Positions 45,524 through 54,667 of a stretch of DNA of 64,000 nt are shown piece after piece (position 1 is the first letter of the stretch; the number at the start of each line of letters is the position of its first letter). Made by a program: the position numbers and the translations under genes. The notes beneath the pieces were generated by a model. That model saw only the letters and a list, made by a program, of their open reading frames with translations, was not told the origin of the DNA and searched no databases. This stretch comes from Enhygromyxa salina (GTDB lineage Bacteria > Myxococcota_A > Polyangia > Nannocystales > Nannocystaceae). The DNA is taken from assembly GCF_000737335.2 (NCBI RefSeq), contig NZ_JMCC02000004.1, forward strand, positions 62,001 through 126,000. The letters are read 5' to 3'.

Positions 45524-47566
45524 TCAGCCCTGCTTGGACTTCTTGGTCTTCTTGGTCTTCTTGGACTTTTTGGGCTTCTCGACTGGCAGCGGCACGCTGG
45601 GGTCCCGCTTTAGCAGCACCAGCCCAGTTGGGTGCTCATCGATCACGATGTACGCGCCCGAGGTCTCGAGCGGCTTGACGTCGATCAGCGAGGGTCCGCT
45701 GCGCCGCCGCCGGGCCCGATCCACCAGCAGATAGTCGAGTCCGCGGGCGTCGGCGTCGGGGTACTTCTCGATCATCGCGCGCCCCGACAAGTGCGGGACC
45801 AGGTGATCCGTGGCCGCGACCGAGGCGTCGGGGGGGATCGCGTCGGCGGCCTGGCGAAGCCACTCGTAGCGGGCCGCGGCCTCCTCGTCGTAGGTGCGCA
45901 CGAGCGTGTAGTAGCCAGCTTGGAAGCTGTCGTTCTCGACCAGGCCGCCGTACTTCCACGACACCAACACCGACATCATCGCGCAGCCCAGCGCGCCGGC
46001 CCGGGCGAACTGAACCTGCGTGGCGGCGAACCGAGCCAGCGCGGGGCTCTGGGCTGGATCGGCCAGCACCAGGGGCACCAGCACGAACGCAAACGGCGTG
46101 TGCAAGGTGACGTATTGAAAGTGCAGCGAGAACAGGGCCGGCTTGGTGCCGAGCAGGCAAAACCCAAGGCCGTAGACCAGCAGCACGCGCCCGGGCCGGG
46201 CGAAGAAGGGCAGCACCAACAGCGGGCCAAAGCAGCGCGCGAGGTACAGCAGCTTGTCTTCGGTCATGACGCTGCGCAGCACGAACACCGGGTTGCTGAT
46301 CAGCGAAGCCAGCAGCTCGCTCACGCCGCTGCGGCCCTTGGGGATCAGGTAGCCAAAGTAGGTGCTGTAGCCGTAGCTGTGGTCGGTCGACTCCATCAAC
46401 AGGCCGGCGTCGGGCATCATCGCCAGCTTGACCACGCCGAGGTACGCGATCGAGGCCAGGATCGTCAGCACGCCCACGCGCCCGCGCCCCGTCACCAGCG
46501 CGTAGACGCCCAGCGCCGCGCTGAGCAGCGACATGTCCTCGCGGACCAGCAACAACAGCAGCAGCGTGACGGCGTAGGACTTGCTCGCGCCGGTCTCGAG
46601 CAGCAGCACGGCGGTCATCAGCAGCGGGATCGCCAGGCTCAGCGAGTGAAAGTCGTAGAGGTTGGCGCCCTGGATGCCCGGATGCGCCAGGTAGCTCACG
46701 ACCAACGCAAACCCGGCCCAGTGACTGCTCAGCTTGCGCACGACCAGCAGGTACAGCGGCACCGCACCCGCCGCGATCCACACCGTCTGCAGCACGATGA
46801 TCGTGTGGGCGCCGGGGCTGATCCGGTAGAACGGGGACAGCAGGATCAGGATTGGATCAAAGTGCGCGGCGAGGTGGGTGTCGCCCTTGACCAAGGTCGA
46901 GCGCAGCCCGTTGCCGTGGCTCGCGTTCCAAAACAGGTTGTCGTAGATGCCAAGGTCATGGGTGGAGGTGGTGAGGTTGTAGTGGTGCAGCAGGGCCAGG
47001 CGCGAGATCTGGAAGATGTAGAATCCAACGGCCAGCGTGCTCAGCAGCGCGGGCGCGTGGACCTGCCACAGCTTGGCGGGGGGGCGCTCGCGGGTGGGGA
47101 GCCGGTAACACCAGACCACCAGCACGCCGGTTGCAAACCCTGCCAGCGCGAGGGTGAACCACGGGTTGCTGGTCTCGAGCTTTGGAGTGGTCAGCGCCGC
47201 GATCGCCGGGAGCATCAGCGCGAGCACACCGTGCCGCAAGCAGCGATCGATGGTCTCGCCCAGCCCCGGTGTGGCATCCGTGGTGTCGGCGGGCGCCTGG
47301 CGCTTGGCCCGAAGATGGACGGCGGCGATCCCCACCAGCGCCAGCGCGATCGAGACCACCACCGTCGCCACGATCGAGTTGGTGACCTCTGCCTTGACGC
47401 GATTGTCGGCCAGCGCGGTGAGCGTGTCGCGGTTCCGCAGCATCCACCACGCGTAGCCAGGGGCCGCGCCACAGGCCAGCACACCCCCAACCCGGGCCCG
47501 CTGATCCCACGACCACGAGCCCGCTTTCGCCAGGGCGTCGAGGACCGCCAGCGCGCGCGCCTTCAC
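45524..47566 (-). CDS. DUF2079 polytopic membrane protein
   Basis: GTG 47566 lies just after the stop of the upstream dehydratase gene and gives 680 residues. About twelve membrane segments; the signature DLGIYDNLFWNASHGNGLRS with HFDPILILLSPFYRI identifies the DUF2079 family, probably GT-C-fold glycosyltransferases of unknown substrate. The soluble C-terminal domain ends in a striking KPKKSKKTKKTKKSKQG tail. That basic tail may contact nucleic acid, membrane phosphates or a partner; it is not a usual family feature. Confidence 0.82.
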   Translation of the reverse strand: MKARALAVLDALAKAGSWSWDQRARVGGVLACGAAPGYAWWMLRNRDTLTALADNRVKAEVTNSIVATVVVSIALALVGIAAVHLRAKRQAPADTTDATPGLGETIDRCLRHGVLALMLPAIAALTTPKLETSNPWFTLALAGFATGVLVVWCYRLPTRERPPAKLWQVHAPALLSTLAVGFYIFQISRLALLHHYNLTTSTHDLGIYDNLFWNASHGNGLRSTLVKGDTHLAAHFDPILILLSPFYRISPGAHTIIVLQTVWIAAGAVPLYLLVVRKLSSHWAGFALVVSYLAHPGIQGANLYDFHSLSLAIPLLMTAVLLLETGASKSYAVTLLLLLLVREDMSLLSAALGVYALVTGRGRVGVLTILASIAYLGVVKLAMMPDAGLLMESTDHSYGYSTYFGYLIPKGRSGVSELLASLISNPVFVLRSVMTEDKLLYLARCFGPLLVLPFFARPGRVLLVYGLGFCLLGTKPALFSLHFQYVTLHTPFAFVLVPLVLADPAQSPALARFAATQVQFARAGALGCAMMSVLVSWKYGGLVENDSFQAGYYTLVRTYDEEAAARYEWLRQAADAIPPDASVAATDHLVPHLSGRAMIEKYPDADARGLDYLLVDRARRRRSGPSLIDVKPLETSGAYIVIDEHPTGLVLLKRDPSVPLPVEKPKKSKKTKKTKKSKQG

Positions 47567-47568
47567 GG

Positions 47569-49032
47569 CTAGGGCTCCTCGATCTGCGCGAGCCGCTTGG
47601 CGAGCTGTTGCTTGAACTCTAGCTGCATGCCGCGGGCGATCTGGATGCGCTGGGCCTGCGGCGATCCTGCGCCGTGCATGGACTCGGTCAGGTAGCCGAC
47701 CGCGTTGCGGCCAAGGGTCATGTTCTCGATCAAGCGCAGGATCTTCCAGCGGTCGCGCACGTCGACGTCGTCGCGGGTCTTGAGAAATTTTTCGAGCAGA
47801 GCCCCGACCGCATCGGACTCGAGATCCGCGGCCGAGGGCAGGGTTGCGACCAGACCCCCGGCCAGATCCTGGGCCAGCCGCCCCAGCTCGTAGGGCAGCT
47901 TGGTCACGTGGTGCTTGCACACGTTGGCCAGCATGTCGTCGTTGAGGTACGCGCCCGAGGCCGTAGGCTTGGCTTGGTGGGACGAGGCGATCCCGGTCCC
48001 GTAGATGGTCTCGTTGAGGTGGGTCATCTCGACCAGCTTGTCGCGGATGTGCGAGGCCTTGGCGACGCCGTTGTAGTCCGCGACCGTTGCCGCCGCGCCG
48101 ATCAGCACGTCACCGACCCCGGTCTTGCACACGTAGCTGCGCCGGTGATAGCAGGTGAAGCGCTCGACCAGCATCGAGGCGAACTCGACCTCGCCGTTCA
48201 TGAACACCCGCTCCCACGGAATGAACACGTCGTCGAAGATCACCAGCGCCTCTTGGCCCGCGTACTGCGGGTTGCCGCGGTCGAGGGTGCTGGGCTCCAT
48301 GCTGCGGGTGTCGCAGGACTGACGCCCATAGATGTACGTGATCCCCGGGGCCTCGACTGGCAGCGCGCCGATCACCGCGTAGTCGCGGTCTTCGGGGCCC
48401 AGGCGCATGGTTGGCATCACGATCAGCCAGTGCGAATTAATGCACCCAGTCTGGTGGGCCTTGGCGCCGCGGATCACCACGCCTTCGTCATTGCGCGCGA
48501 CCACCCGCAAGAACAGGTCGGGATCGGTCTGCTGATGCGGGGCCTTGCTGCGGTCGCCCTTGGGATCGGTCATCGCCCCACCGATCACGCAATTGCGCGA
48601 CTGGACCATCTTGATGAACGCGCGCAGGCGGGCGTGATAGGGGGTCGCGTGGGCTTGGTCGATCTCGAAGGTCACCGAGTACAGCGCGTTGAGGGCGTCC
48701 ATCCCCACGCAGCGCTGAAAGCAGGTGCCGGTCAGCTGGCCCAGCTTGCGCTGCATGTGGTTTTGGTCGACCAGGTCCTGGGCGCTGTGAGCGACGTGCA
48801 GGAACCGGTTGACCCGCTCGCCCGTCAACGAAGAGATCGCCGTGGCCAGCTCGGGCTCGCGCAGGGCCAGGTCATAGGTCTGCGCGACCGCGTTGATCGA
48901 GGGCCGAATGATCGGGTGGTCGACCGGCTCGTCGACCCGCTGACCGAGCAGGTAGACGTTGAGATCGCGGCCGCGGAGGCTGTTGATGTAGTCATCGCCG
49001 CTGCGCAGCGGCCAGCTCGCTTGCTCGGTCAA
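47569..49032 (-). CDS. 4-hydroxybutyryl-CoA dehydratase-like enzyme (HpaB superfamily)
   Basis: A 487-residue protein, full family length. Signature stretches are GTCFQRCVGMDALN (C104, C108), NCVIGGAMTDPKGDR, YHRRSYVCKTGVGDVLIGAAA (H296, C302) and NGVAKASHIRDKLVEMTHLN. These match 4-hydroxybutyryl-CoA dehydratase/vinylacetyl-CoA isomerases, which hold FAD and a 4Fe-4S cluster ligated by three Cys and one His. Here the His-to-Cys spacing looks one residue shorter than I recall for the clostridial enzyme, so cluster binding should be checked. No other 4-hydroxybutyrate genes are nearby. Confidence 0.8.
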   Translation of the reverse strand: MTEQASWPLRSGDDYINSLRGRDLNVYLLGQRVDEPVDHPIIRPSINAVAQTYDLALREPELATAISSLTGERVNRFLHVAHSAQDLVDQNHMQRKLGQLTGTCFQRCVGMDALNALYSVTFEIDQAHATPYHARLRAFIKMVQSRNCVIGGAMTDPKGDRSKAPHQQTDPDLFLRVVARNDEGVVIRGAKAHQTGCINSHWLIVMPTMRLGPEDRDYAVIGALPVEAPGITYIYGRQSCDTRSMEPSTLDRGNPQYAGQEALVIFDDVFIPWERVFMNGEVEFASMLVERFTCYHRRSYVCKTGVGDVLIGAAATVADYNGVAKASHIRDKLVEMTHLNETIYGTGIASSHQAKPTASGAYLNDDMLANVCKHHVTKLPYELGRLAQDLAGGLVATLPSAADLESDAVGALLEKFLKTRDDVDVRDRWKILRLIENMTLGRNAVGYLTESMHGAGSPQAQRIQIARGMQLEFKQQLAKRLAQIEEP

Positions 49033-49042
49033 GGTCGAGCCT

Positions 49043-49390
49043 TCAGCCGCGACGGCGACGCAGCGCGAAGCCCGAGATCAGCAGCATGAGGCCAGCGAGG
49101 CCGATCACGCGGTCGTCGTTGTCGACCATCGAGCAGCTGCCGGCCTTCTTGGCGTCGTCTTGCTTGGCGTCGTCCTTCTTGGCGTCGTCTTGCTTGGCGT
49201 CGGGTGCGGTCTCGGCTTTGACCTCGGGCGCCGGAACTTCGGCTGTGACCTCGGGCGCCGGGACTTCGGCTTTGACCTCGGGCGCGGGCGTGGGCGCGGG
49301 CTCGGGGCTCGCGAGATCGGCGAGCGCGGTGGTGGAGGTCATGGCGACTGCGAACAGGGCAGCCAGAGCGAGAGCGCGTGGGCAGGACAT
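49043..49390 (-). CDS. Small surface protein with MYXO-CTERM-like tail
   Basis: ATG 49390 gives a 115-residue protein with signal MSCPRALALAALFAVAMTST, cleaved near ALA. A Pro/Glu/Ala repeat (PAPEVKAEVPAPEVTAEV) and Asp/Lys repeats (DDAKKDDAKQDDAKK) follow. The C-terminus is a three-part sorting signal: GSCSM, a hydrophobic helix (VIGLAGLMLLISGFAL), then RRRRG. This resembles MYXO-CTERM, which is cut at the Cys and thought to leave a lipid-anchored surface protein. It has no catalytic domain, so a spacer or adhesin role is possible. Confidence 0.7.
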   Translation of the reverse strand: MSCPRALALAALFAVAMTSTTALADLASPEPAPTPAPEVKAEVPAPEVTAEVPAPEVKAETAPDAKQDDAKKDDAKQDDAKKAGSCSMVDNDDRVIGLAGLMLLISGFALRRRRG

Positions 49391-49456
49391 CGCCGGGAGT
49401 ATACCCGCGCGGCCACGAGCGCGCGTGAGTCGATGCGTGGCCCACTCCGGGCGCAC

Positions 49457-51511
49457 TCAGGGCAGCTGGACTCGCCAGGTCTCGGCGTCGAAGAAGTGCG
49501 GGTTCAGGGCGAGGCTCCACGTGACCTGCTCCATGCACGTGCGAAGCGATGCGCTGGTCGCCGCGGTCGTGAGCGTGACGTCGAGGATCTCGACCGTCTG
49601 GGTCTCGAGGACGACCTGGCCGCCAAGCCCATCGCCGCCGCAGCGCCTCCAGCCCTCGCGCAGCTCGGCCTCGAGCCAGGCTCGCTTGTCGAAGGTCGGG
49701 CCCATGCCGCTCCCGCTACCCCCAAAGCCGCCGCCGCTGCCCATCAAGCCGATGCCGCCGATGCCCATCGAGCCCTCCCCGCCGCGCTCGAGCCCCTCGG
49801 TCGAGGGCCGCACGCCAGGCTCGATCGCGAGGTAGCTGGTGACCGGCGAGACCGCCCGGCCGCGCAGCGCCAGCTGCATCATCTCGATCTCGTCGAGCTC
49901 CCACAGCACCTGCGAGCCGAACACCAGGGCCGACCAGCGATCCCCAGCTTGGCGGCTGGGCTTGGCGCTGTGGTCGACGGGGATGTTCCAGGTCACCCCT
50001 TCAACGCTGAGCTCGCGGCCGGGTGTGGGCGAGAGCAGCAGATCCTCGTAGCCTTGTCCCTCGTCTAGGCTGCCTTCGAAGTTCGTCCAATAGTAGTCAT
50101 CGTCGAGCGAGAGCCCGTCGACGCTGACGCGCAGGTCGTCGATCCGAACCGGCCGGGCCCACTCCTCGAGCACCGCGCGGCCGCGGGCATGGTCCTCGTC
50201 ATCGGCCCACGCGCTTGGCACCGCCGCGTCCCACACCACGCCTTGGGTGCTCGCGGCCAGGGTTGACCAGGGGTGCAGATCATCGCGTCCAAGCCACGCG
50301 TCGCCCTCTACGATGTCGGCGAGATGCACGATCGCGTTGCTGTGCTTCACGACCGCTGCGTAGTGTTCGGGGGCGACGCGCGAGGCGGTCTCGAAGTCGG
50401 TCATCAGCAAGATCCGCCGGGGCCCACGCGGGGTTGCGCTGAGCAGCTCGTCGGCCTTGGCGAGCGCGAGCCCGACCTCGCTGCCGTTGCGTTGGTTGAG
50501 CGTTGCGCTGCCCAGCAGCTCGATCGCCTGGGCCGCCGTGACGAAGCCGGGCGAGATCGAGTGGACCTCACGATCGAAGCCCAGCAGGGCCACCTGGGTG
50601 CCGAGCGCCGGATCGGCGAGGTGCTCGAGATAGGTCTGGGCCGCGAGTCGCTGGGCCGCGACCGCGCCCGCGTCGAGCGACACCGACAGATCCAGGGCGA
50701 TCACCACGCGCGCGCCCGTTGGCACCTTCGAGATCTCTGGCGCCAGAGTCAGGCGCCACGCCGCCAGGTGTTGCCTGCCGGTTCCAACCGACGCGAGCTC
50801 GAGCGAAATGGGTGCGGGGTCGCGTGGCGCCAGCGCGATCTCGACGCCGTGATCGAGGGTCAAGAGGTGCCCGCGCGCCACCACTTCCCCGTTGACGAAC
50901 AGCTGGTCGAGCTGCTCGCTCGGCGAGACGACCAGCTCGGCCGGCAGGCTGGCGGTGCCGAGCTCGGGCAAGAACAGACGCCAGCGCCCGCCCTCCCAGC
51001 GGGCCGGCATACTCAGCGTGTACTCGATTGTCTTTTCAGTGTTGGGCGCGACCGGAAACACCTGAAGCGCCAGCAGCGTCTGGTCGCGCCACGACAGCAG
51101 CGCAGGGTCTTTGGGATAGTAGGCGCCCATTCCCGTCAGCTCTTCGTAGCGGGCGGCCGCGGCTTCGGCCTCGAGCAGGTCACCCGCGAACCAATGCGGC
51201 TTGCCGTGCAGCTCACCCAGGGTGCGCAGGCCCGTGGCGACCGATGTCTCGGGCACGTAGATCCAGAACATGGCCTCGTCGTGGCGCTCGATCCCGTTGT
51301 GCACCGTTCGTCGGACCCGCAAGCTGGCGTAGCCGCGATCCATGGTCAGCTCGATCTCGTGCCCGCGCTCGACGAGTTGATCGTAGCCGCGGGTGCCGTA
51401 GACAGAGTCGCCGCCGGCCTCGGCGTCGCGGGGGAGCGACGAGAGGGCGGCGGCGGTCAGGGCGATGCTCAGGGCAATGCGCGGCTTGAACCCAAGGGGG
51501 TAACTCGACAT
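49457..51511 (-). CDS. VIT and von Willebrand A domain protein, exported
   Basis: ATG 51511 (MSSYPLGFKPRIALSIAL) gives 684 residues with a signal cut near AEA. A VIT domain (~30-160; ASLRVRRTVHNGIERHDEAM, FPVAPNTEKTIEYTLSMP) is followed by a VWA domain (~265-430). Its metal-ion-dependent adhesion motif appears as ALDLSVSLDAG rather than DxSxS, i.e. D-L-S-V-S. A Gly-rich stretch (GGIGLMGSGGGFGGSGSGMG) lies near residue 600. Predicted to mediate adhesion or complex assembly at the cell surface. Confidence 0.82.
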   Translation of the reverse strand: MSSYPLGFKPRIALSIALTAAALSSLPRDAEAGGDSVYGTRGYDQLVERGHEIELTMDRGYASLRVRRTVHNGIERHDEAMFWIYVPETSVATGLRTLGELHGKPHWFAGDLLEAEAAAARYEELTGMGAYYPKDPALLSWRDQTLLALQVFPVAPNTEKTIEYTLSMPARWEGGRWRLFLPELGTASLPAELVVSPSEQLDQLFVNGEVVARGHLLTLDHGVEIALAPRDPAPISLELASVGTGRQHLAAWRLTLAPEISKVPTGARVVIALDLSVSLDAGAVAAQRLAAQTYLEHLADPALGTQVALLGFDREVHSISPGFVTAAQAIELLGSATLNQRNGSEVGLALAKADELLSATPRGPRRILLMTDFETASRVAPEHYAAVVKHSNAIVHLADIVEGDAWLGRDDLHPWSTLAASTQGVVWDAAVPSAWADDEDHARGRAVLEEWARPVRIDDLRVSVDGLSLDDDYYWTNFEGSLDEGQGYEDLLLSPTPGRELSVEGVTWNIPVDHSAKPSRQAGDRWSALVFGSQVLWELDEIEMMQLALRGRAVSPVTSYLAIEPGVRPSTEGLERGGEGSMGIGGIGLMGSGGGFGGSGSGMGPTFDKRAWLEAELREGWRRCGGDGLGGQVVLETQTVEILDVTLTTAATSASLRTCMEQVTWSLALNPHFFDAETWRVQLP

Positions 51512-51587
51512 GCGCCCACCGACCGCGGCCAGCCGGCGAGGTTCCGCGACATGTTGGGTTTTGGCGTGAGCGTGCTGGGGGAGTGGC

Positions 51588-51947
51588 TCAGGGCCACCCC
51601 AGCGTCTGACGCAACAGCAGCCCGATCGCCACGCTCGCCGAGTTGGCGAACGCCGCCCAGGCGAGCGAGCGCTGCAGGCCAAACCCGCGCAGCCACGCGG
51701 CCTCGACCGTGATCGCAAACAGCTCGGCGACGATCACCATCGTCAGCCACGAGCCGGGGATCAGCTTGGGCATCACGAACCAGACGATCGGGTGGGTGAC
51801 TGCGCTGGCCCCGAACGCGATCGCCAGCGCCGCCGGCCAGCGCTTGCACACCGGCTCGCGCTCGGGCAGCCGCTCGAGCAGGGCGCGGATGTAGATCGGC
51901 ACCTCGATCAGCTGGGTAAAGGCGAACGCCAACAGCCACGCGCTCAT
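51588..51947 (-). CDS. Four-helix membrane protein, function unknown
   Basis: ATG 51947 (MSAWLLAFAFTQLIEVPIYI) gives 119 residues with four hydrophobic segments and short loops. A conserved-looking THPIVWFVMP and VEAAWLRGFG remind me of small envelope proteins in myxobacteria, but no named family is recognised. It lies upstream of the VIT/VWA gene on the same strand with 76 bases between them. Confidence 0.65.
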   Translation of the reverse strand: MSAWLLAFAFTQLIEVPIYIRALLERLPEREPVCKRWPAALAIAFGASAVTHPIVWFVMPKLIPGSWLTMVIVAELFAITVEAAWLRGFGLQRSLAWAAFANSASVAIGLLLRQTLGWP

Positions 51948-52024
51948 GGTCGCGATGATTCCCAAGCTCGTGATCGAAGCGTCGAGGCCGACACGCCGGG
52001 AGCTTAGCAGTCGAGCGCATCTAC

Positions 52025-52120
52025 ATGAAGGTCCCTGAGCCGAGCGCGACAACCACCTTGCTTGGTATCCTGGGCTTGCTCGCGCTCAGCGCCTGCGGAC
52101 CGGGTGATCCGCGCGCCTGA
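52025..52120 (+). CDS. Possible mini-lipoprotein or frameshifted remnant
   Basis: ATG 52025 opens a 31-residue ORF: MKVPEPSATTTLLGILGLLA then LSACGPGDPRA. It is a complete lipoprotein signal with only eight residues after the lipobox Cys, entericidin-like. In another frame, from 52104, PDGVVLDSVPVGLERHPGRR continues for about 33 codons to a stop at 52202 and also looks protein-like. A single frameshift would join the two, so this may be a broken small lipoprotein gene. Confidence 0.35.
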   Translation: MKVPEPSATTTLLGILGLLALSACGPGDPRA

Positions 52121-52298
52121 TGGGGTCGTGCTGGATTCGGTGCCGGTCGGGTTGGAGCGGCATCCCGGGCGGCGGCTGACAGCGCTCGACTGCGTCGAGT
52201 GACCTTCGCGGGGGGGCGGCTACGTCGGGCGCCGTCGGCAAGCTCGTCGCTGCCATGCCAGCGTGTCCCCCCCCGCCACCGTCTGTCAATCTGCCGAC

Positions 52299-52478
52299 CT
52301 ACGCCGGGGTGGCACCTCCTCGCCTGACCAGGTGAATGAGCGCCGTCGCGACTGCAAAGACGATGAACACCCAGAATAGGATCTGCGCGATGGAGGCTGC
52401 GCCCGTGGCGATTCCTGTGAAGCCGAACACCGCGGCGATGATCGCAATGATGAAGAAGACGAGTGCGTAGTACAGCAT
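52299..52478 (-). CDS. DUF1328 (YtjA-type) small membrane protein
   Basis: A 59-residue protein starting at 52478 behind AGGAG: MLYYALVFFIIAIIAAVFGF then TGIATGAASIAQILFWVFIV and a basic end. This is the DUF1328/YtjA family: two transmembrane helices, often induced by envelope or general stress and found beside CsbD and BON genes, as here. The molecular role is unknown. Confidence 0.85.
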   Translation of the reverse strand: MLYYALVFFIIAIIAAVFGFTGIATGAASIAQILFWVFIVFAVATALIHLVRRGGATPA

Positions 52479-52542
52479 GGTGATTGCTCCTGTTCGAGCG
52501 TCATTGGATGACGCCGGGTGATGACTGTGTGAAGAAAGACCG

Positions 52543-52983
52543 TCAGACCTGGCGGCGGAGCGCGGCCAGGGTGTCGTGGGTCCGACGCTGCTCTGGGATG
52601 ATGTGCTCGACGATGAATGAGCGGGTGCCGGCCGTCAGTGAGTCGAGCTCATCGTCGTAGAGCTTCTTGCCGTGATCCTCGCCCTCCTCGATCACGTTGA
52701 TCGCGGGGGACTTGCCAAGCAGCTTTGCGCCGCCTTCAACGAGCTTGGCAAACGATCCCCAAGCACCCGACGTCGAATCAGGCTTCCCGCCGAGCTCCGT
52801 GATCCGCGATTCGAGCTGGGCCACGCGTTTTTGATGGGATGAGCGCAGGGCTCGCAGCTGATCCTTCATCTGCGGCTCGTCGAATTTCTCGATGCATTGG
52901 TTGTAGGTCTCGACGGCGGATCGCTCGCCGCGCAGAAACTCGTTGAGCTGATCGATGTCCTTCTTCGTGGAGGTGGCATTCAT
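52543..52983 (-). CDS. DUF2383 ferritin-like protein (PA2169-type)
   Basis: ATG 52983 (MNATSTKKDIDQLNEFLRGE) gives 146 residues; ATG 53004 adds seven. It is a four-helix protein with RGERSAVETYNQCIEKFDEP in helix 1 and EDHGKKLYDDEL in helix 3, matching DUF2383/PA2169, a ferritin-like family of unknown role seen in stress gene groups. Metal-binding Glu/His residues are present (E in ERSAVETY, E/H in EGEDHGKK). It is divergent from the sigma-54 regulator. Confidence 0.8.
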   Translation of the reverse strand: MNATSTKKDIDQLNEFLRGERSAVETYNQCIEKFDEPQMKDQLRALRSSHQKRVAQLESRITELGGKPDSTSGAWGSFAKLVEGGAKLLGKSPAINVIEEGEDHGKKLYDDELDSLTAGTRSFIVEHIIPEQRRTHDTLAALRRQV

Positions 52984-53171
52984 GATGGCGGTAGTGTGCA
53001 CCATGAAAACGGGAGACTCCGTGCCGATTCGCAGGGACGGTATCGATTAATTCGCGTGCCCCCGGGTGTCGGGGGCGTATAACTTTCGTGCATTGGTTGG
53101 CGACTGGTGCGGCCGCGTGTCCGCGACCTGGAAACTGGCTTGGGCGTCAATGCTTGCTAAGTTCACGCCCC

Positions 53172-54578
53172 GTGAAGAGCCGAATCCTGGTTGTCGACGA
53201 CGATGTCGAGCCGCGCGAGCGACTCTGCGCCAGCCTCACGCGGCTTGGGCATGAGGCCCACGCCGCCAACTCCGGTGAGCAAGCGTTGGCGTTGTTGCAG
53301 AGCCAGTCGTTTGACGCGCTCATTACAGATGTTCACACCGGCGAGCTCACCGGCCTCGAGCTGTGCGCGCGGGTCCGCGAGGGGTGGCCCGACATCCCCA
53401 CGATTGTCCTGACGGAGCGCCCCGACGCCCAAACGGTCGTCGCGGCGCTGCGTGCCGGGGCCTTCGATTTCGTGACCAAGCCCGTCGACATGGACAGTGT
53501 CTCGAGTCGGCTCGCGCGTGCGCTGCAGCGGGTCGGGCTCGCGCGCGAAGTCTGCCAGATGCGGAGCACGCTGAGTCCGACCGGCACCACGCTGATCGGC
53601 GATAGTCCTGCGCTCGCGGCCACCCAGAGCCTGGTGGCGAGGATCGCCGACACCGACGTCCCCGTGCTCGTGACCGGTGAGAGCGGGGTTGGCAAGGAAC
53701 TCGTCGCCCGCGAACTGCATCGGCAAAGCCGCCGGGAGTCCGAACCTTTTGTCGCCGTCAATTGCGCGGCGATTCCCAGCCAATTGCTAGAGAGCGAGCT
53801 ATTTGGCCATGTCCGCGGCGCGTTCACCGGGGCCAACCGAGCCCGGGATGGACTGTTCGTAGAGGCGGGCGGGGGCACATTGTTTCTCGACGAGATCGGC
53901 GAGCTGCCGATCGAGACCCAACCCAAGCTGCTGCGCGCGCTGCAAGAGCGGCAGGTCCGCGCGGTCGGCAGCGATCGCAGCGCGGGCTTTCACGCGCGCG
54001 TCGTGACCGCGACGAACGTCGACCTCGAGACGCAGATCGGGCTGGGCCGGTTCCGCGAGGATCTATTTTACCGGATCAACGTGGTCAATGTTCACATTCC
54101 GCCCTTGCGGTCGCGCGGGCGGGACGTGCTGCTGTTGGCCCAGTATTTCCTCGATCGCGCCGCGACGCGCAGCGGACGACAGATCGAGGGGATCAGCGTG
54201 TCGGTGGCCGCCAAGCTGCTGGCCTATGATTGGCCCGGCAACGTGCGCGAGCTCGAGAATTGCATCGAGCGCGCGGTCGCCCTGGCCCGCTATGACGAGC
54301 TCACGGTCGCCGACCTACCTGAGCGGATCAGCCGCTACGAGCTGGGCGAACAACTAGACGAACAGCTGCCCGACCCGCCGGTGCCCAAGGAATGGATCAC
54401 GCTCAGCGAGCTCGAGGGGCGCTATATTCGCGAGGTCGTCCGCGCGGTCAAGGGCAACAAGAGCCGCGCGGCCGAGATTCTGGGGTTGGCCCGCCGCACG
54501 CTCTACCGCCGTTTGGATCGGCTAAACGGTGACACCTCCAAATCCGACTTCCGCCCCAAGCTGCAAGAAGGTCCCTAG
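53172..54578 (+). CDS. NtrC-type sigma-54-dependent response regulator
   Basis: GTG 53172 (VKSRILVVDDDVEPRERLCA) gives 468 residues. The receiver domain (1-115) has the acidic pocket VVDDD, the phospho-Asp in DALITDVHTGELTG, and Lys in TKPVD. The AAA+ domain (~135-370) has Walker A GESGVGKE, the sigma-54 contact loop GAFTGAN and Walker B LFLDEIG. The C-terminal Fis-type helix-turn-helix ends in SRAAEILGLARRTLYRRL. It activates RpoN promoters when phosphorylated. No histidine kinase is nearby. Its TAG stop falls in the CTAG that begins a palindromic element. Confidence 0.93.
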   Translation: MKSRILVVDDDVEPRERLCASLTRLGHEAHAANSGEQALALLQSQSFDALITDVHTGELTGLELCARVREGWPDIPTIVLTERPDAQTVVAALRAGAFDFVTKPVDMDSVSSRLARALQRVGLAREVCQMRSTLSPTGTTLIGDSPALAATQSLVARIADTDVPVLVTGESGVGKELVARELHRQSRRESEPFVAVNCAAIPSQLLESELFGHVRGAFTGANRARDGLFVEAGGGTLFLDEIGELPIETQPKLLRALQERQVRAVGSDRSAGFHARVVTATNVDLETQIGLGRFREDLFYRINVVNVHIPPLRSRGRDVLLLAQYFLDRAATRSGRQIEGISVSVAAKLLAYDWPGNVRELENCIERAVALARYDELTVADLPERISRYELGEQLDEQLPDPPVPKEWITLSELEGRYIREVVRAVKGNKSRAAEILGLARRTLYRRLDRLNGDTSKSDFRPKLQEGP

Positions 54579-54620
54579 AGCGCCCGTGGTGCAATGCCTC
54601 GCACCGCCACGGGTTCCTAG
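54575..54620. repeat. Reduced or hybrid CTAG-bounded palindromic element
   Basis: A 46-bp element from CTAG (54575) to CTAG (54620). The left end CTAGAGCGCC matches family 3, but it continues CGTGGTGCAATGC as in family 1. The right arm is CCACGGGTTCCTAG. It has no core hairpin. The left CTAG supplies the stop codon of the sigma-54 regulator. Confidence 0.7.
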
Positions 54621-54667
54621 CCTAGGCGAGCGAGCGTAGTGCCCGCTCGCCACCTTGGCGACCACCC

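Noticed and set aside
45632..47572. Long plus-strand frame opposite the DUF2079 gene, rich in Gln, His and Arg
   Set aside because: Shadow of hydrophobic codons on the other strand; no motif and no ribosome site.
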